From Pseudomonas frederiksbergensis (lineage in GTDB: Bacteria > Pseudomonadota > Gammaproteobacteria > Pseudomonadales > Pseudomonadaceae), in NCBI RefSeq assembly GCF_003732275.1, contig NZ_MOBM01000006.1, positions 248,001-312,000 of the forward strand: a DNA stretch of 64,000 nt, in the 5' to 3' direction. The notes beneath the pieces are model-generated. The model did not search any database. It was not told the origin of the DNA and saw only the letters and a program-made list of their open reading frames with translations. The position numbers and the translations under genes were made by a program. Positions 1 through 9,468 of the stretch are shown piece after piece (positions within the stretch are counted from its first letter, which is position 1; each line of letters opens with the position of its first letter).

Positions 1-3000
1 GTTCCAATATTTAACGGCATCTGTTTTATGCGCCATGTCAGCGTCTTTAATCGAATACCATTTCTTGTCGGTACTCTGGAATCTCATGTTTTTCCCTGAA
101 CCAATTATTTTATTTTCGGCTCTCATCCGCGCTATCACGGCTTTCCCTGTACGGCTGCTCTTCCCAGGCGTTCTGCCTACAGAGTTTAGGCGGCAAGACA
201 GGCCCAGTGGATCGATCCATTCGAAAGGATTGGGGCTGTATGCGTAAAAATTTAAACTGCCGTTTAGACCTATCGGATCCGGCGTCGTAAACCGGCCCAC
301 ATCCGGATCATAAAACCTGAACGTATTGAAATGCAGCCCCGTCTCCCGGTCCAGGTACTGCCCCTGAAACCTCAGGTTCTGCTCTTCAATGTAGTACGGC
401 TCACGTACCTCTTCTAACGTGTTGCCCCACACCCGATAAGTTGCCTGCCAGACGTTGTGGCCGTCCGCCTCAGTGAGCTGTTCCGGCAGGCCGTTGAGGT
501 CGTTGTGGTAATAGCGGATTTTTTGCAGCGGGCCGGTGCCGTCGACTCGGGCCAGGGGTTCGTAACCTTCGCCTTCGTAGAGGTAAAGGCTGGCCTGCTG
601 ATGGCGATGCTCCTGCAACAGACGCAAGCCGTCCCAGGTGAAGCGGGTTTCACCGAGGGGGTAGCCGTTGGTGTCGTGCTCGGTCTTTTCAATGCGTCGG
701 CCCAGTGGGTCGTAGGTCATCCTGAGCACGCTGCCGTTTTCATTGCGCACTTCAATCAATCGGCTTTCGGCGTCGTAATCGAAGCGCTGCCGGCCCCGTT
801 TAGCGCTGCGTTTTTCGATCATCCGGCCAAAGGCGTCGTAGCGGTAACGCTTGTCCTGATAGGTCAGCAGTTTGTTGTGCACTACCAGCCCGGCGCCGGG
901 TTGTGGGCCGTCCAGCAGGTTGGCGGCGGCGTCGTAGGCGAAGGTTTCGCGCTGGCCGTGCAGGCTGTCCTGGCTGGCGATGATGCGGCCAGTGGCGTCG
1001 TAGTGCAGCAGTTGGCGGTGTTGCGCGGCGGGTTGCTGGTCAAGTTTGCCGATCAGGTTGTCGGCGGGGTCGTACTCGAAGTGCTTTTGCACGGCCGCCG
1101 GCATCAGCGAGGGCTGGCTGGTGTGACGGCGTTGGCGTGAACGCAAGCGGCCGCTGCGGTCGTATTCGCTGCCGGTGCTGATCTGGCCCTGGGTGCGCAG
1201 CACTTCGCGGTGCAGGCGGTCGCGTTCGAAGTCGCTGATGACTTGGCCGTCGAGGTTGATCTGGTGCAGATGACCACTGCCGTAGTACAGGCGATTGATC
1301 CAGCGGCCGTCGGGCAGTTGGGTCTGGATCAGGTTGCCGAGTTCGTCGTAGTGGTAGTGCAGGTTGCCGGCCGCGCTTTGTTCTTTGAGCAACTGGCCGA
1401 GGGCGTCGTAGGCGAAGCTCAGGGTTTGTGCGTTGCCCTGGTGGTCAGTGAAGGTGACGGCGGTGAGCTGGTCCAGTGGGTCGTAGGTGTAGTCGGTGCG
1501 GCCATCGTCGGTGACTTTGGCGATCAGCCGGCCAACGGCGTCGCGCTCCAGTCGATGAACGATGGGGGCCGGAAGTGCTTCGGGAACGACGGCCAGGCCG
1601 CTGCCGTAAGGCGCCGGCACAGCCGTGACCGCCGCGACGTTATCCAGCAGGTCATAGGTGTAGCGTTTGGCGCTGCCATCCAGATCCTGTTGTTCGGTCA
1701 GCCGATCCCCAGCGTCCCAGGCAAACCGATAACTCTCGCCGTTCTCATTGGTCAGCGCTTGCAGCCGCCCGTAGCGGTCATACCCGAACTGCACCTGCCG
1801 GCCATGGGCGTCGGTACGCTGACGCACCTGGCCGCGACGGTTGTGTTGATAGAGCGTGGTGTGCCCGGCCGGGTCGGTATAACCGGTCAACTGGCCGCTG
1901 ACGTCGCGCTGATACTGCTCGGTGCGCCCGTCCGGTAATTGGCTGCTGAGCAACCGTCCCTGGGCGTCGTAGCTGAACTGGGTGCGTTCGCCGAGGGCAT
2001 TGGTGATGGTTTGCAGATAGCCCCGGTGGTCGTAGCTGAATCGCGTCGGATAACTTGAGCAATCGATGTGTTCGACCAGTTGGCCGAACGGGTTCCAGCG
2101 CAGCCTTTTGCTTTTGCCGGTGGCGTCGATGATCTCGACGATCTGGCCTTGGGTGTCGTAGCGGTAGCGGGTGACATGGCCCAGCGGATCGGTCTCGGCG
2201 AGGCAGTTGCCGCGCTGATCGTAGCGATATTGCCAGCTGTTGCCCGCGGCATCGGTTTCCAGCAGCGGCAAGGCCCAGTGCTCGAGCCATAAGGTCGAGT
2301 CGCTACGGCCCAGCGGGTCGGTTTCGCCGATCAAGTTGCCGGCGTCGTCGTAGCTGTAGGCATAGCGCCCGCCCTGCGGGTCGGTGGCGCTGAGCAATTG
2401 GCGTTCGTCGTTCCACTCGAACTGCCAGGTCTGGCCGAGGTTGTCGGTGTATTCGGTGATCTGGTGCTGGCTGTTCCAGCGCCGTGTACTGACGCGCTGC
2501 GAGCCATCGGTGATGCGCGTGACACCGGCCTTCAGGTCATAGTCGAACTGGTAGGCGTCGCCCTCGTCGGTCCAGTGCCGGACCACGCGCCATTCAAGGT
2601 CTTCAACCAACGCCCATTCATAGAAACATCGCAGGCCTGTAGGCAACTGATGCTCGACCATCCGCCGCCCGGCGTCGTAGGCGAAGCGCCGTTGCACCTG
2701 GCCGGTGGCGTCGCGCACTTCGGCCAGATTGCCCATCGCGTCGTAGCCGTAACTGGCGAGTACTTCACGGTGTTGGTCGGGGTACAGGCGTTCCACCCGA
2801 GCCACGCGTCCGCCTTCTTGAATCAGCTCGACCTGCACCAGATCGAAGGTGTCGCGCAGTTTTACAAGGCGTCCGGCGTCGTCATAGTCGAGGTGGATGC
2901 GGTTGTCATTGCGGTCGCCCAATTGATCAAGGCGCAGCAGCGCCGTATTGCCCGGCGTCGGATTGAACAAACGGTATACGCCGTCATCGCTTTCAATCAA

Positions 3001-4209
3001 CAACTGCCCATTGACGTGCCGTCGAACGCTCAGCCCTTCACCCGCGCTGAACACCGCGCCGCCCAAGGGAATCGAACCCATGTCGATGCGCCGGGCCTGT
3101 TCATCGGTGTACACCAGCGTTTCCCCGCCCTCCGGGTGAGGCAGGATTTCAACGCACACCTCGTAGGACACGCTCCAACCCGCCCCGAACAACCCATCAC
3201 GACGTTCGTCGCGGCTGTTGTAGAAGCGCTGCCAATCCATCGGCAAGATGCCAGGCAACACGAAATCCAGCTCTTCATTGCCACCCAGCACCTTGGCCCC
3301 GGTGGCGGCATGCACCGGGTTCGACGAGCCCATGGCGGCGTTGGCCATCGCGCCCATGGCGCTGCTGACGGCCATCGACGTCGCGCCACCGATCAGCATG
3401 CACGGCAGGTTACTCAGGAATTTTCCCTTGCCGCCCTTGAGCATCAGCAAGGCGGTGACCGCCAGCCCAACGCCCGGGGTCTTGCCGCTGCGGATCTCGC
3501 GTACCACCACCGAACCGCCGCCAATGGTCACGTTGGGGGAGATCAGCCCGGAGCCCACCACCTTGGCGTCGCAGGTGCTGCGGTCGCCGCTGCGCACGGC
3601 GGGCTGGCCGTTGATGGTGACCTTGTCCGAGCCCTCGGCCATGAACTGCGGCGGCATCGGCGGATGCTTCATGCAGACGAGCAGGTCCAGCGGCTTGGGC
3701 ACGGCACCGGGCGCCGGGGTGGCGACAGTGGGGCGCCACATCTGGGAGAAGAAGCTCTCGGCCATGTCGAGGTAACTGGGCTCGGCTTCGGGCTCGGGTA
3801 TTTCCAGCTCGGTTCCGGCCGGCGCGACATGGGACGGGATCGCCCCGGCGGCGCGGGCGGCGGGAATGTTGTTGGTCAGGGTGTTGGTGGAACCGGTAAG
3901 AATGTTCGCCTGCACCGTGGGCGGAAACAGTGCGTTGCTGAAGCTCTCGCACAGGTTGCTTAAGCCTTTGTCGGCCCCGGTCTTGCTCATGGTGAGGCCG
4001 ACGATCGTGCCCACCACCAAGCCGAGCACGACGCAACCCAATCCCCCGGTGACGACCGTGATGCCCGTGGCCGCGACCACGGCAGCCGTCGCCACCGCGG
4101 TAATCGCAATGTTCGCTGCCACCTCCAGCACGCCGCCAAGAATGTCGGCCATCATCGAGGTGTGGTTCAGTGCATCGCCCAGGCGGGCGGCCCAGAGTGC
4201 GTCAGACAT
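1..4209 (-). CDS. rhs: Rhs-family T6SS effector with prePAAR, TM, PAAR and C-terminal GH-E-like nuclease tip (3' end cut by window)
   Basis: The reading frame is open from an ATG at 4209 to base 1 (1403 codons, no stop), so the gene continues off the left edge. Residues 7-17 (AARLGDALNHT) match the prePAAR motif. A hydrophobic stretch of about residues 25-75 gives membrane helices, and a PAAR domain lies at about 165-240. A long array of YD/RHS repeats follows (YDxxGxL-type units to about residue 1260). The Rhs core ends at the PxxxxDPxGL signature (DPLGL ending near base 199). The last 66 visible residues are a variable toxin: VGRTPGKSSRTG...RMRAEN...DMAHKTDAVKYWN resembles HNH/EndoVII nucleases of the GH-E family, which would make it a DNase. 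It lies directly after eagR and vgrG, the usual delivery partners. The immunity gene should lie just beyond base 1. The toxin family call is from motif memory; the rest is clear. Confidence 0.93.
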   Translation of the reverse strand, partial: MSDALWAARLGDALNHTSMMADILGGVLEVAANIAITAVATAAVVAATGITVVTGGLGCVVLGLVVGTIVGLTMSKTGADKGLSNLCESFSNALFPPTVQANILTGSTNTLTNNIPAARAAGAIPSHVAPAGTELEIPEPEAEPSYLDMAESFFSQMWRPTVATPAPGAVPKPLDLLVCMKHPPMPPQFMAEGSDKVTINGQPAVRSGDRSTCDAKVVGSGLISPNVTIGGGSVVVREIRSGKTPGVGLAVTALLMLKGGKGKFLSNLPCMLIGGATSMAVSSAMGAMANAAMGSSNPVHAATGAKVLGGNEELDFVLPGILPMDWQRFYNSRDERRDGLFGAGWSVSYEVCVEILPHPEGGETLVYTDEQARRIDMGSIPLGGAVFSAGEGLSVRRHVNGQLLIESDDGVYRLFNPTPGNTALLRLDQLGDRNDNRIHLDYDDAGRLVKLRDTFDLVQVELIQEGGRVARVERLYPDQHREVLASYGYDAMGNLAEVRDATGQVQRRFAYDAGRRMVEHQLPTGLRCFYEWALVEDLEWRVVRHWTDEGDAYQFDYDLKAGVTRITDGSQRVSTRRWNSQHQITEYTDNLGQTWQFEWNDERQLLSATDPQGGRYAYSYDDAGNLIGETDPLGRSDSTLWLEHWALPLLETDAAGNSWQYRYDQRGNCLAETDPLGHVTRYRYDTQGQIVEIIDATGKSKRLRWNPFGQLVEHIDCSSYPTRFSYDHRGYLQTITNALGERTQFSYDAQGRLLSSQLPDGRTEQYQRDVSGQLTGYTDPAGHTTLYQHNRRGQVRQRTDAHGRQVQFGYDRYGRLQALTNENGESYRFAWDAGDRLTEQQDLDGSAKRYTYDLLDNVAAVTAVPAPYGSGLAVVPEALPAPIVHRLERDAVGRLIAKVTDDGRTDYTYDPLDQLTAVTFTDHQGNAQTLSFAYDALGQLLKEQSAAGNLHYHYDELGNLIQTQLPDGRWINRLYYGSGHLHQINLDGQVISDFERDRLHREVLRTQGQISTGSEYDRSGRLRSRQRRHTSQPSLMPAAVQKHFEYDPADNLIGKLDQQPAAQHRQLLHYDATGRIIASQDSLHGQRETFAYDAAANLLDGPQPGAGLVVHNKLLTYQDKRYRYDAFGRMIEKRSAKRGRQRFDYDAESRLIEVRNENGSVLRMTYDPLGRRIEKTEHDTNGYPLGETRFTWDGLRLLQEHRHQQASLYLYEGEGYEPLARVDGTGPLQKIRYYHNDLNGLPEQLTEADGHNVWQATYRVWGNTLEEVREPYYIEEQNLRFQGQYLDRETGLHFNTFRFYDPDVGRFTTPDPIGLNGSLNFYAYSPNPFEWIDPLGLSCRLNSVGRTPGKSSRTGKAVIARMRAENKIIGSGKNMRFQSTDKKWYSIKDADMAHKTDAVKYWN

Positions 4210-4221
4210 GCACGGTGCTCA

Positions 4222-4656
4222 TCAGGCCGGAACGTCGAACAACAGCGAACTCTTGATGGTCGCCCAATGCGTGGCTTCGGCCTCGCCAAGTTTCTCGGCT
4301 TTCACGTAGCTCAGGGCGAGCATTTTGCGAGTGCCGGGCAACACCAGTGCCAACTGGTATTGGAAGACTTTGTCATTGCCCTTGTTGAACTGGCTGCGCA
4401 ACTCGATGCCTTCGACTTCCTGGCTGGCACCCAGACGCACGGCGACTCCCGGTTGAAAGCGCAAGTCTTGCACTTGTTTTTCCAGGCGCTTGAGCTGGTC
4501 GTCGAAGTTGCTTTGCAAGGTTTCGCCCTCGGCCAGCAAGCTGCGGCTGACAATCAGCGAAGTGCCCAGTTCAGGGAACTTGAGGATGTTGATTGACGCG
4601 TCTTGCAGTTCGCCTGCCGGCAGTTGGAACTGGAATTCATTGATTCGGTAAGTCAT
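4222..4656 (-). CDS. eagR: Eag-family (DUF1795/DcrB-like) T6SS effector chaperone
   Basis: This 144-residue cytosolic protein has no signal peptide. The sequence (start MTYRINEFQFQLP, middle VSRSLLAEGETL, end WATIKSSLLFDVPA) is typical of the DUF1795 family. Eag chaperones bind the prePAAR motif and membrane helices of a cognate PAAR effector, keep them soluble, and help mount the effector on VgrG. Placement fits exactly: it starts 18 bases after vgrG and stops 12 bases before the rhs ATG, whose product has both a prePAAR motif and N-terminal helices. The three genes are therefore a vgrG-eagR-rhs effector module. I named it eagR because its client is an Rhs protein. Function is inferred from family and context. 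Confidence 0.9.
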   Translation of the reverse strand: MTYRINEFQFQLPAGELQDASINILKFPELGTSLIVSRSLLAEGETLQSNFDDQLKRLEKQVQDLRFQPGVAVRLGASQEVEGIELRSQFNKGNDKVFQYQLALVLPGTRKMLALSYVKAEKLGEAEATHWATIKSSLLFDVPA

Positions 4657-4674
4657 GGAACACAGATCTCGTGA

Positions 4675-6612
4675 TTAGCCCTTGGGCTTGGGAAACGCGG
4701 CATTGATGTTGGCGTCGATGCTGGCCTTGACGCCCTGGCCATCAGGGGTGGCGCCAGCGCCGCCGCCGTTGTTCAGGTGCAGCACGCCGCCGGTGTTGAA
4801 CTCGGCATCACCGCTGGCATAGAAGCTGATTTGCACGCCGGTCAGGTTGATCTGGCCGCTGGCATTGAGCTCCAGGATGCTTTCACCACAGACCAGCCGC
4901 AGGTTCTCGCCCACTTCAATGACGTAGCTCTGGCTGATGCTGTCGGTCTTGCGCTGGCCCACCGAAAGAATGTCTTCCTGTTTGACGATACGCAGGCGGT
5001 TGTTGCCGATGGTCACCGTCTCGTTATGCCCAATGCTCTTGTTGCGGTCGTGGCCCACCGAGTGGCTTTCATCCACCTCGACCACGATGTCCTGGTTGCG
5101 CTCGGCATGGATATACAGCTGCTCGGCGCCTTTCTTGTCTTCCATGCGGATTTCGTTGAAGTTCGCCGGTGTGCCGCCCTTGCTTGAACGGCTTTTCATG
5201 CCGCTTTGGGTGGCGTTTTCCGGCAAGTCGTAGGGCACGGTTTGTTCCGCGTTGTAGACGCGGCCGGTGATGATCGGCCGGTCCGGGTCGCCTTCGAGGA
5301 AGCTGACGATCACTTCCTGGCCGATCCGTGGGATTTGCATCGAACCCCAGTTCTTACCGGCCCAGGATTGCGACACGCGAATCCAGCACGAACTGTTTTC
5401 GTTGGACTGGTCGTGGCGGTCCCAATAGAAATGCACTTTCACTCGGCCGAACTGGTCGGTCCAGATTTCCTCGCCCTTGGGGCCAACCACCAGTGCGGTC
5501 TGCGGACCTTTGACGATAGGCCGGTGGGTGTTGGGCAGGGGGCGATAGCTTTGTTGCGCGTCGATGCAGGTCAGGCTGCTTTCGAACTGCGCCGAAGCAC
5601 CAGCGCCGCCGGTTTCCCCGCTTTCCTGGGCGACGTAGTAACGGGCGCCGACGATCAGGTATTCGCGGTTCTGGTCCTGGCGGCTGAAGCCCGTGAGGCT
5701 GAACAAATGCCCCGACCCCAGGCCCCGGGCGTTGCCGGCGAACTCGACCTGTTCGTGCAGGGTCTGCAAGGCTTCGATGCGGGTGCGGGCGTAATGTTCG
5801 CCGTCTGCGCTTTGCACATAGGTGCCGGGATAGTCGTACAGCGGATAGTCGCCTGCGGTGTGCGGACGGGGCATGGCCGAGCGCACGTCAATTCGCGCAC
5901 TGGGGCGCTGGAAGTCATAGTCATTGAGTTCCAGCGAGCCGGACTGGACTTCCTGGGCCAGGTGCCAATCGTGGATGTGATCGCGTTCGCGCTGCTGTTC
6001 ATTCTTGGGGTAGTAGGGCACCGAGGCGTAGCCGGGCACGCTGGTGTGGGCGCCATAGGCATCGGCCAACACCAGCACATGACGACCCTGTTCATGGCGA
6101 AAGAAGTAGTAGATCCCTTCCTGCTCCATCAGGCGGCTGACGAAATCGAAGCTGGTTTCGCGATACTGCACGCAGTATTCCCACTCGCGATAGGGCCGGC
6201 TCAGGGCATCTTCGAAATCGGAAAAACCCAGGTCGCGAAAAACCTGCTTGATGATCTGCGGGATGGTCAGGTTCTGGAAAATCCGGCAATCGGAGGTGCG
6301 GGTCAGCAGCCATAGCCAGGGCCGCAGCGTGGCCTGGTAGCTGGCGAACTGGCCCTGATCGACGTTCTGGCTGCAACGGGCAACGATGCCATGGAAATAG
6401 CGCTCGCCACCGCCGTCCAGTTGCAGGCTCAGGCACATGGGTTTGCCCAGCAACTGGTTGAGGTCGATGGCGTTGTCCAGCGAGTGCAATTGCAGCTCAT
6501 AGTTAAACAGCCGCCCCAGCTCTTCGCCGCCGCCCATGTCCTTGAGCAACAGCACATCCGGCCCCAGGGGACTGGTGATTTTTGCCAGGCGTGAGAGTTG
6601 CTTGAATAGCAT
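4675..6612 (-). CDS. vgrG: T6SS spike protein VgrG (TssI)
   Basis: A 645-residue VgrG, the trimeric tip of the T6SS tube. The N-terminal gp27-like part starts MLFKQLSRLAKITSPLGPDV and includes the family stretch FLEGDPDRPIITGRVYNAEQ. The OB-fold segment DQFGRVKVHFYWDR and the WIRVSQSWAG motif are intact, and a short glycine-rich beta-prism end follows (GGVLHLNNGGGAGATPDGQ). The length is canonical and there is no extra C-terminal effector domain, so toxicity is delegated to the Rhs-PAAR protein encoded downstream. It is the last structural gene before the effector module and is separated from clpV by an inverted REP pair, so its expression may be partly uncoupled from the main operon. Confidence 0.97.
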   Translation of the reverse strand: MLFKQLSRLAKITSPLGPDVLLLKDMGGGEELGRLFNYELQLHSLDNAIDLNQLLGKPMCLSLQLDGGGERYFHGIVARCSQNVDQGQFASYQATLRPWLWLLTRTSDCRIFQNLTIPQIIKQVFRDLGFSDFEDALSRPYREWEYCVQYRETSFDFVSRLMEQEGIYYFFRHEQGRHVLVLADAYGAHTSVPGYASVPYYPKNEQQRERDHIHDWHLAQEVQSGSLELNDYDFQRPSARIDVRSAMPRPHTAGDYPLYDYPGTYVQSADGEHYARTRIEALQTLHEQVEFAGNARGLGSGHLFSLTGFSRQDQNREYLIVGARYYVAQESGETGGAGASAQFESSLTCIDAQQSYRPLPNTHRPIVKGPQTALVVGPKGEEIWTDQFGRVKVHFYWDRHDQSNENSSCWIRVSQSWAGKNWGSMQIPRIGQEVIVSFLEGDPDRPIITGRVYNAEQTVPYDLPENATQSGMKSRSSKGGTPANFNEIRMEDKKGAEQLYIHAERNQDIVVEVDESHSVGHDRNKSIGHNETVTIGNNRLRIVKQEDILSVGQRKTDSISQSYVIEVGENLRLVCGESILELNASGQINLTGVQISFYASGDAEFNTGGVLHLNNGGGAGATPDGQGVKASIDANINAAFPKPKG

Positions 6613-6675
6613 CAGTTATCCCGTAAACGTTGTAATCGCCGCGCCGCTTTTCCCCTGCCGGAACCGGATCAAGTA

Positions 6676-6761
6676 TGGGAGCGGGCTTGCTCGCGAAGGG
6701 GTCATGACATCCAGCATCAATGTTGAATGTCAGTCCGCCTTCGCGAGCAAGCCCGCTCCCA
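6676..6761. repeat. Inverted REP pair between clpV and vgrG
   Basis: Two arms at 6676-6699 and 6738-6761 are perfect 24-base reverse complements (TGGGAGCGGGCTTGCTCGCG...) around a 38-base spacer. This is the variant form of the Pseudomonas REP palindrome, with GCGGGCTTGC instead of the GCGAGCCTGC seen at the other four pairs in the window. On the transcript it could form a long hairpin that stabilises upstream mRNA or acts as a weak terminator inside the tss operon. Confidence 0.9.
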
Positions 6762-6783
6762 CATTGACCGTGTTCCAGTCAGG

Positions 6784-9468
6784 TCAGGCCGCGTCGCTGA
6801 AGTCGTAGTGCAATTCGTTATCCCGGGCGCTGATCCGCACGCCTGCCAGCGCTTCGCCTTCGAGCATGCGGGTGAGGAACTCGCGGCTCATGTCCGGCAG
6901 CAGGCTGTTGGTCAGGATGGTGTCGATCATTCGCCCACCGCTTTCGGTTTCGGTGCAGCGGGAGACGATCAGGTCGATCACCGCATCGTCGTAATCGAAG
7001 GCCACTTTATGGGTGTTCTCCACGCGCTTTTTGATGCGGTTGAGTTGCAGGCGGGTAATGGCCTTGAGCATCTCGTCGCTGAGCGGGTAGTACGGAATGG
7101 TCACCAGGCGGCCCAGCAATGCCGGCGGGAAAATCTCCAGCAGCGGCTGGCGCAGGGCCTTGGCGATCTCTTCGGGCTCGGGCACGTTTTGCGGGTCTTT
7201 GCAGACCTGGGCAATCAACTCGGTGCCAGCGTTGGTGGTCAGCAGGATCAAGGTGTTCTTGAAGTCGATCACCCGTCCTTCGCCGTCCTCCATCACGCCT
7301 TTGTCGAAGACCTGGAAGAAGATTTCATGCACGTCCGGGTGGGCTTTTTCCACCTCGTCCAGCAGCACCACGCTGTAGGGTTTGCGCCGCACGGCTTCGG
7401 TCAGCACGCCGCCTTCGCCATAGCCGATATAGCCCGGTGGAGCACCCTTGAGGGTGGACACGGTGTGGGCTTCCTGGAATTCGCTCATGTTGATGGTGAT
7501 GACGTTCTGCTCACCGCCGTACATGGCTTCGGCCAGGGCCAGGGCCGTTTCGGTCTTGCCCACGCCGGAGGTGCCCGCGAGCATGAACACGCCAATCGGC
7601 TTGCTCGGGTTGTCGAGGCCGGCGCGGGAGGTCTGGATACGCTTGGCGATCATCTGCAAGGCGTGGTCCTGGCCGATGATGCGTTTTTTCAGGTGCTGGT
7701 CGAGGTTGAGCACGGTTTCCAGTTCGTTACGGGCCATGCGGCCCACCGGAATCCCCGTCCAGTCGGCGACCACCGAGGCCACGGCCTGGTAATCGACCGT
7801 CGGCAGAATCAGCGGGGTTTCCCCTTGCAGAGCAGTGAGACGCTGTTGCAGGTCCACCAGTTTCTCGCGCAGGGCGTGGCTTTCTTCACTGCCAACGTCG
7901 CTGTCCACCACACCGACGCTTTCGCGCAGGGTGGCGCGGGTGGCGAGCAGTTCGTCCACCAGGGTTTTCTCTTCGGCCCAGCGGCTTTCGAGTTCAGCCA
8001 GGCGTTCGCGCTCGGCGGCCAGCAGGTTTTCACTGTTGCTCTGGCGGGCGCCGATGACGATGCCAATGGCGTGCTCGCGGGCGATGATTTGCAGTTCGGT
8101 TTCCAGCGCCTCGATGCGGCGACGGCTGTCATCCACTTCGGCCGGCACGGCGTGCAGGCTGATGGCAACCCGGGCGCAGGCGGTGTCCAGCAGGCTCACG
8201 GATTTGTCCGGCAACTGGCGCGCCGGGATGTAGCGATGGGACAGCTTGACCGAGGCTTCCAGGGCTTCGTCGAGGATTTGCACCTTATGGTGTTTCTCCA
8301 TGGTCGAGGCCACGCCGCGCATCATCAACAGCGCTTTGTCTTCGGACGGCTCGGCGACTTGCACCACCTGGAAGCGGCGGGTCAGGGCCGGGTCTTTCTC
8401 GATATGCTTTTTGTACTCGGCCCAGGTCGTGGCGGCCACGGTTCGCAGGGTGCCTCGGGCCAGGGCCGGTTTGAGCAGGTTGGCCGCGTCCCCGGTGCCG
8501 GCGGCACCACCGGCACCTACCAGCGTGTGGGCTTCGTCGATAAACAGGATGATCGGTTTTGGTGAGGCCTGGACGTCTTCGATGACCTGACGCAGGCGCT
8601 GTTCGAATTCACCTTTCATGCTCGCGCCGGCCTGCAACAGGCCGACGTCGAGGCTGCGCAGTTCCACGTCCTTGAGCGCCGGCGGCACGTCACCGGCGAC
8701 GATGCGCAGGGCAAAGCCTTCGACCACGGCGGTTTTACCGACGCCGGCTTCACCGGTCAGAATCGGATTGTTCTGCCGACGGCGCATGAGGATGTCCACC
8801 AGTTGGCGGATTTCTTCGTCACGCCCGACAATCGGATCTAGCTTGCCGCTGCGGGCCTGCTCGGTGAGGTCGACGGTAAAACGCTTGAGCGCTTCCTGCT
8901 TGCCCATGGCGCTTGGGGCCATGGCGCCGCAGGCTTCACCGGGCACGCTGCCTGCGTTGAAACCATCGCTGGCGCTGAGCGCATTTTCCGGCGAGTCACC
9001 GACGTATTCGTCAAAACGCTCGCTCAGGGCTTCGACCTTGATCTTGTCAAACTCTGCCGACAGCCCCAGTAGCCCATGGCGCAGGCTCGGCGTTTTGAGG
9101 ATGCCCAGCACCAGGTAACCGGTACGCACCTGGCTTTCGCCGAACATCAGGCTGCCGTAGACCCAGCCACGCTCCACGGCTTCTTCCACATGGGAGGACA
9201 AGTCAGTGATTGAAGTCGAGCCCCGTGGCAAACGGTCCAAAGCTTCGGTCAGGTCACGGGCCAGGCGCGCCGGCTCGATATTGAACTGACGGATGATGCG
9301 GTGCAGGTCTGAGTCCTGCAGTTGCAGCAACTGATGAAACCAGTGGACCAGCTCCACATAAGGGTTACCGCGTAACTTGCAGAATACGGTGGCGGCTTCG
9401 ATGGCTTTGTAGGCCACGCTGTTGAGTTTACCGAACAACGCGGCGCGACTGATTTCACCCATGCTCAT
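6784..9468 (-). CDS. clpV: T6SS sheath-disassembly AAA+ ATPase ClpV (TssH)
   Basis: An 894-residue hexameric AAA+ unfoldase that recycles contracted TssB/TssC sheath. The N-terminal Clp-N-like domain covers about residues 1-160. Two nucleotide-binding domains follow: the first with Walker A GEAGVGKT and Walker B ILFIDEAH, the second with Walker A GTSGVGKT. Between them lies a coiled middle region (about 400-540). The C-terminal region carries [18 protein letters not shown]. It starts inside the end of tssG (14-base overlap), so translation is coupled. Length and both ATPase sites are normal, so it should be active. Confidence 0.97.
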   Translation of the reverse strand: MSMGEISRAALFGKLNSVAYKAIEAATVFCKLRGNPYVELVHWFHQLLQLQDSDLHRIIRQFNIEPARLARDLTEALDRLPRGSTSITDLSSHVEEAVERGWVYGSLMFGESQVRTGYLVLGILKTPSLRHGLLGLSAEFDKIKVEALSERFDEYVGDSPENALSASDGFNAGSVPGEACGAMAPSAMGKQEALKRFTVDLTEQARSGKLDPIVGRDEEIRQLVDILMRRRQNNPILTGEAGVGKTAVVEGFALRIVAGDVPPALKDVELRSLDVGLLQAGASMKGEFEQRLRQVIEDVQASPKPIILFIDEAHTLVGAGGAAGTGDAANLLKPALARGTLRTVAATTWAEYKKHIEKDPALTRRFQVVQVAEPSEDKALLMMRGVASTMEKHHKVQILDEALEASVKLSHRYIPARQLPDKSVSLLDTACARVAISLHAVPAEVDDSRRRIEALETELQIIAREHAIGIVIGARQSNSENLLAAERERLAELESRWAEEKTLVDELLATRATLRESVGVVDSDVGSEESHALREKLVDLQQRLTALQGETPLILPTVDYQAVASVVADWTGIPVGRMARNELETVLNLDQHLKKRIIGQDHALQMIAKRIQTSRAGLDNPSKPIGVFMLAGTSGVGKTETALALAEAMYGGEQNVITINMSEFQEAHTVSTLKGAPPGYIGYGEGGVLTEAVRRKPYSVVLLDEVEKAHPDVHEIFFQVFDKGVMEDGEGRVIDFKNTLILLTTNAGTELIAQVCKDPQNVPEPEEIAKALRQPLLEIFPPALLGRLVTIPYYPLSDEMLKAITRLQLNRIKKRVENTHKVAFDYDDAVIDLIVSRCTETESGGRMIDTILTNSLLPDMSREFLTRMLEGEALAGVRISARDNELHYDFSDAA

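Noticed and set aside
6727..8565. A 612-codon plus-strand frame opposite clpV, and 2398-3963 opposite rhs
   Set aside because: Antisense shadows of genes with intact motifs; His/Val-rich translation without family resemblance.
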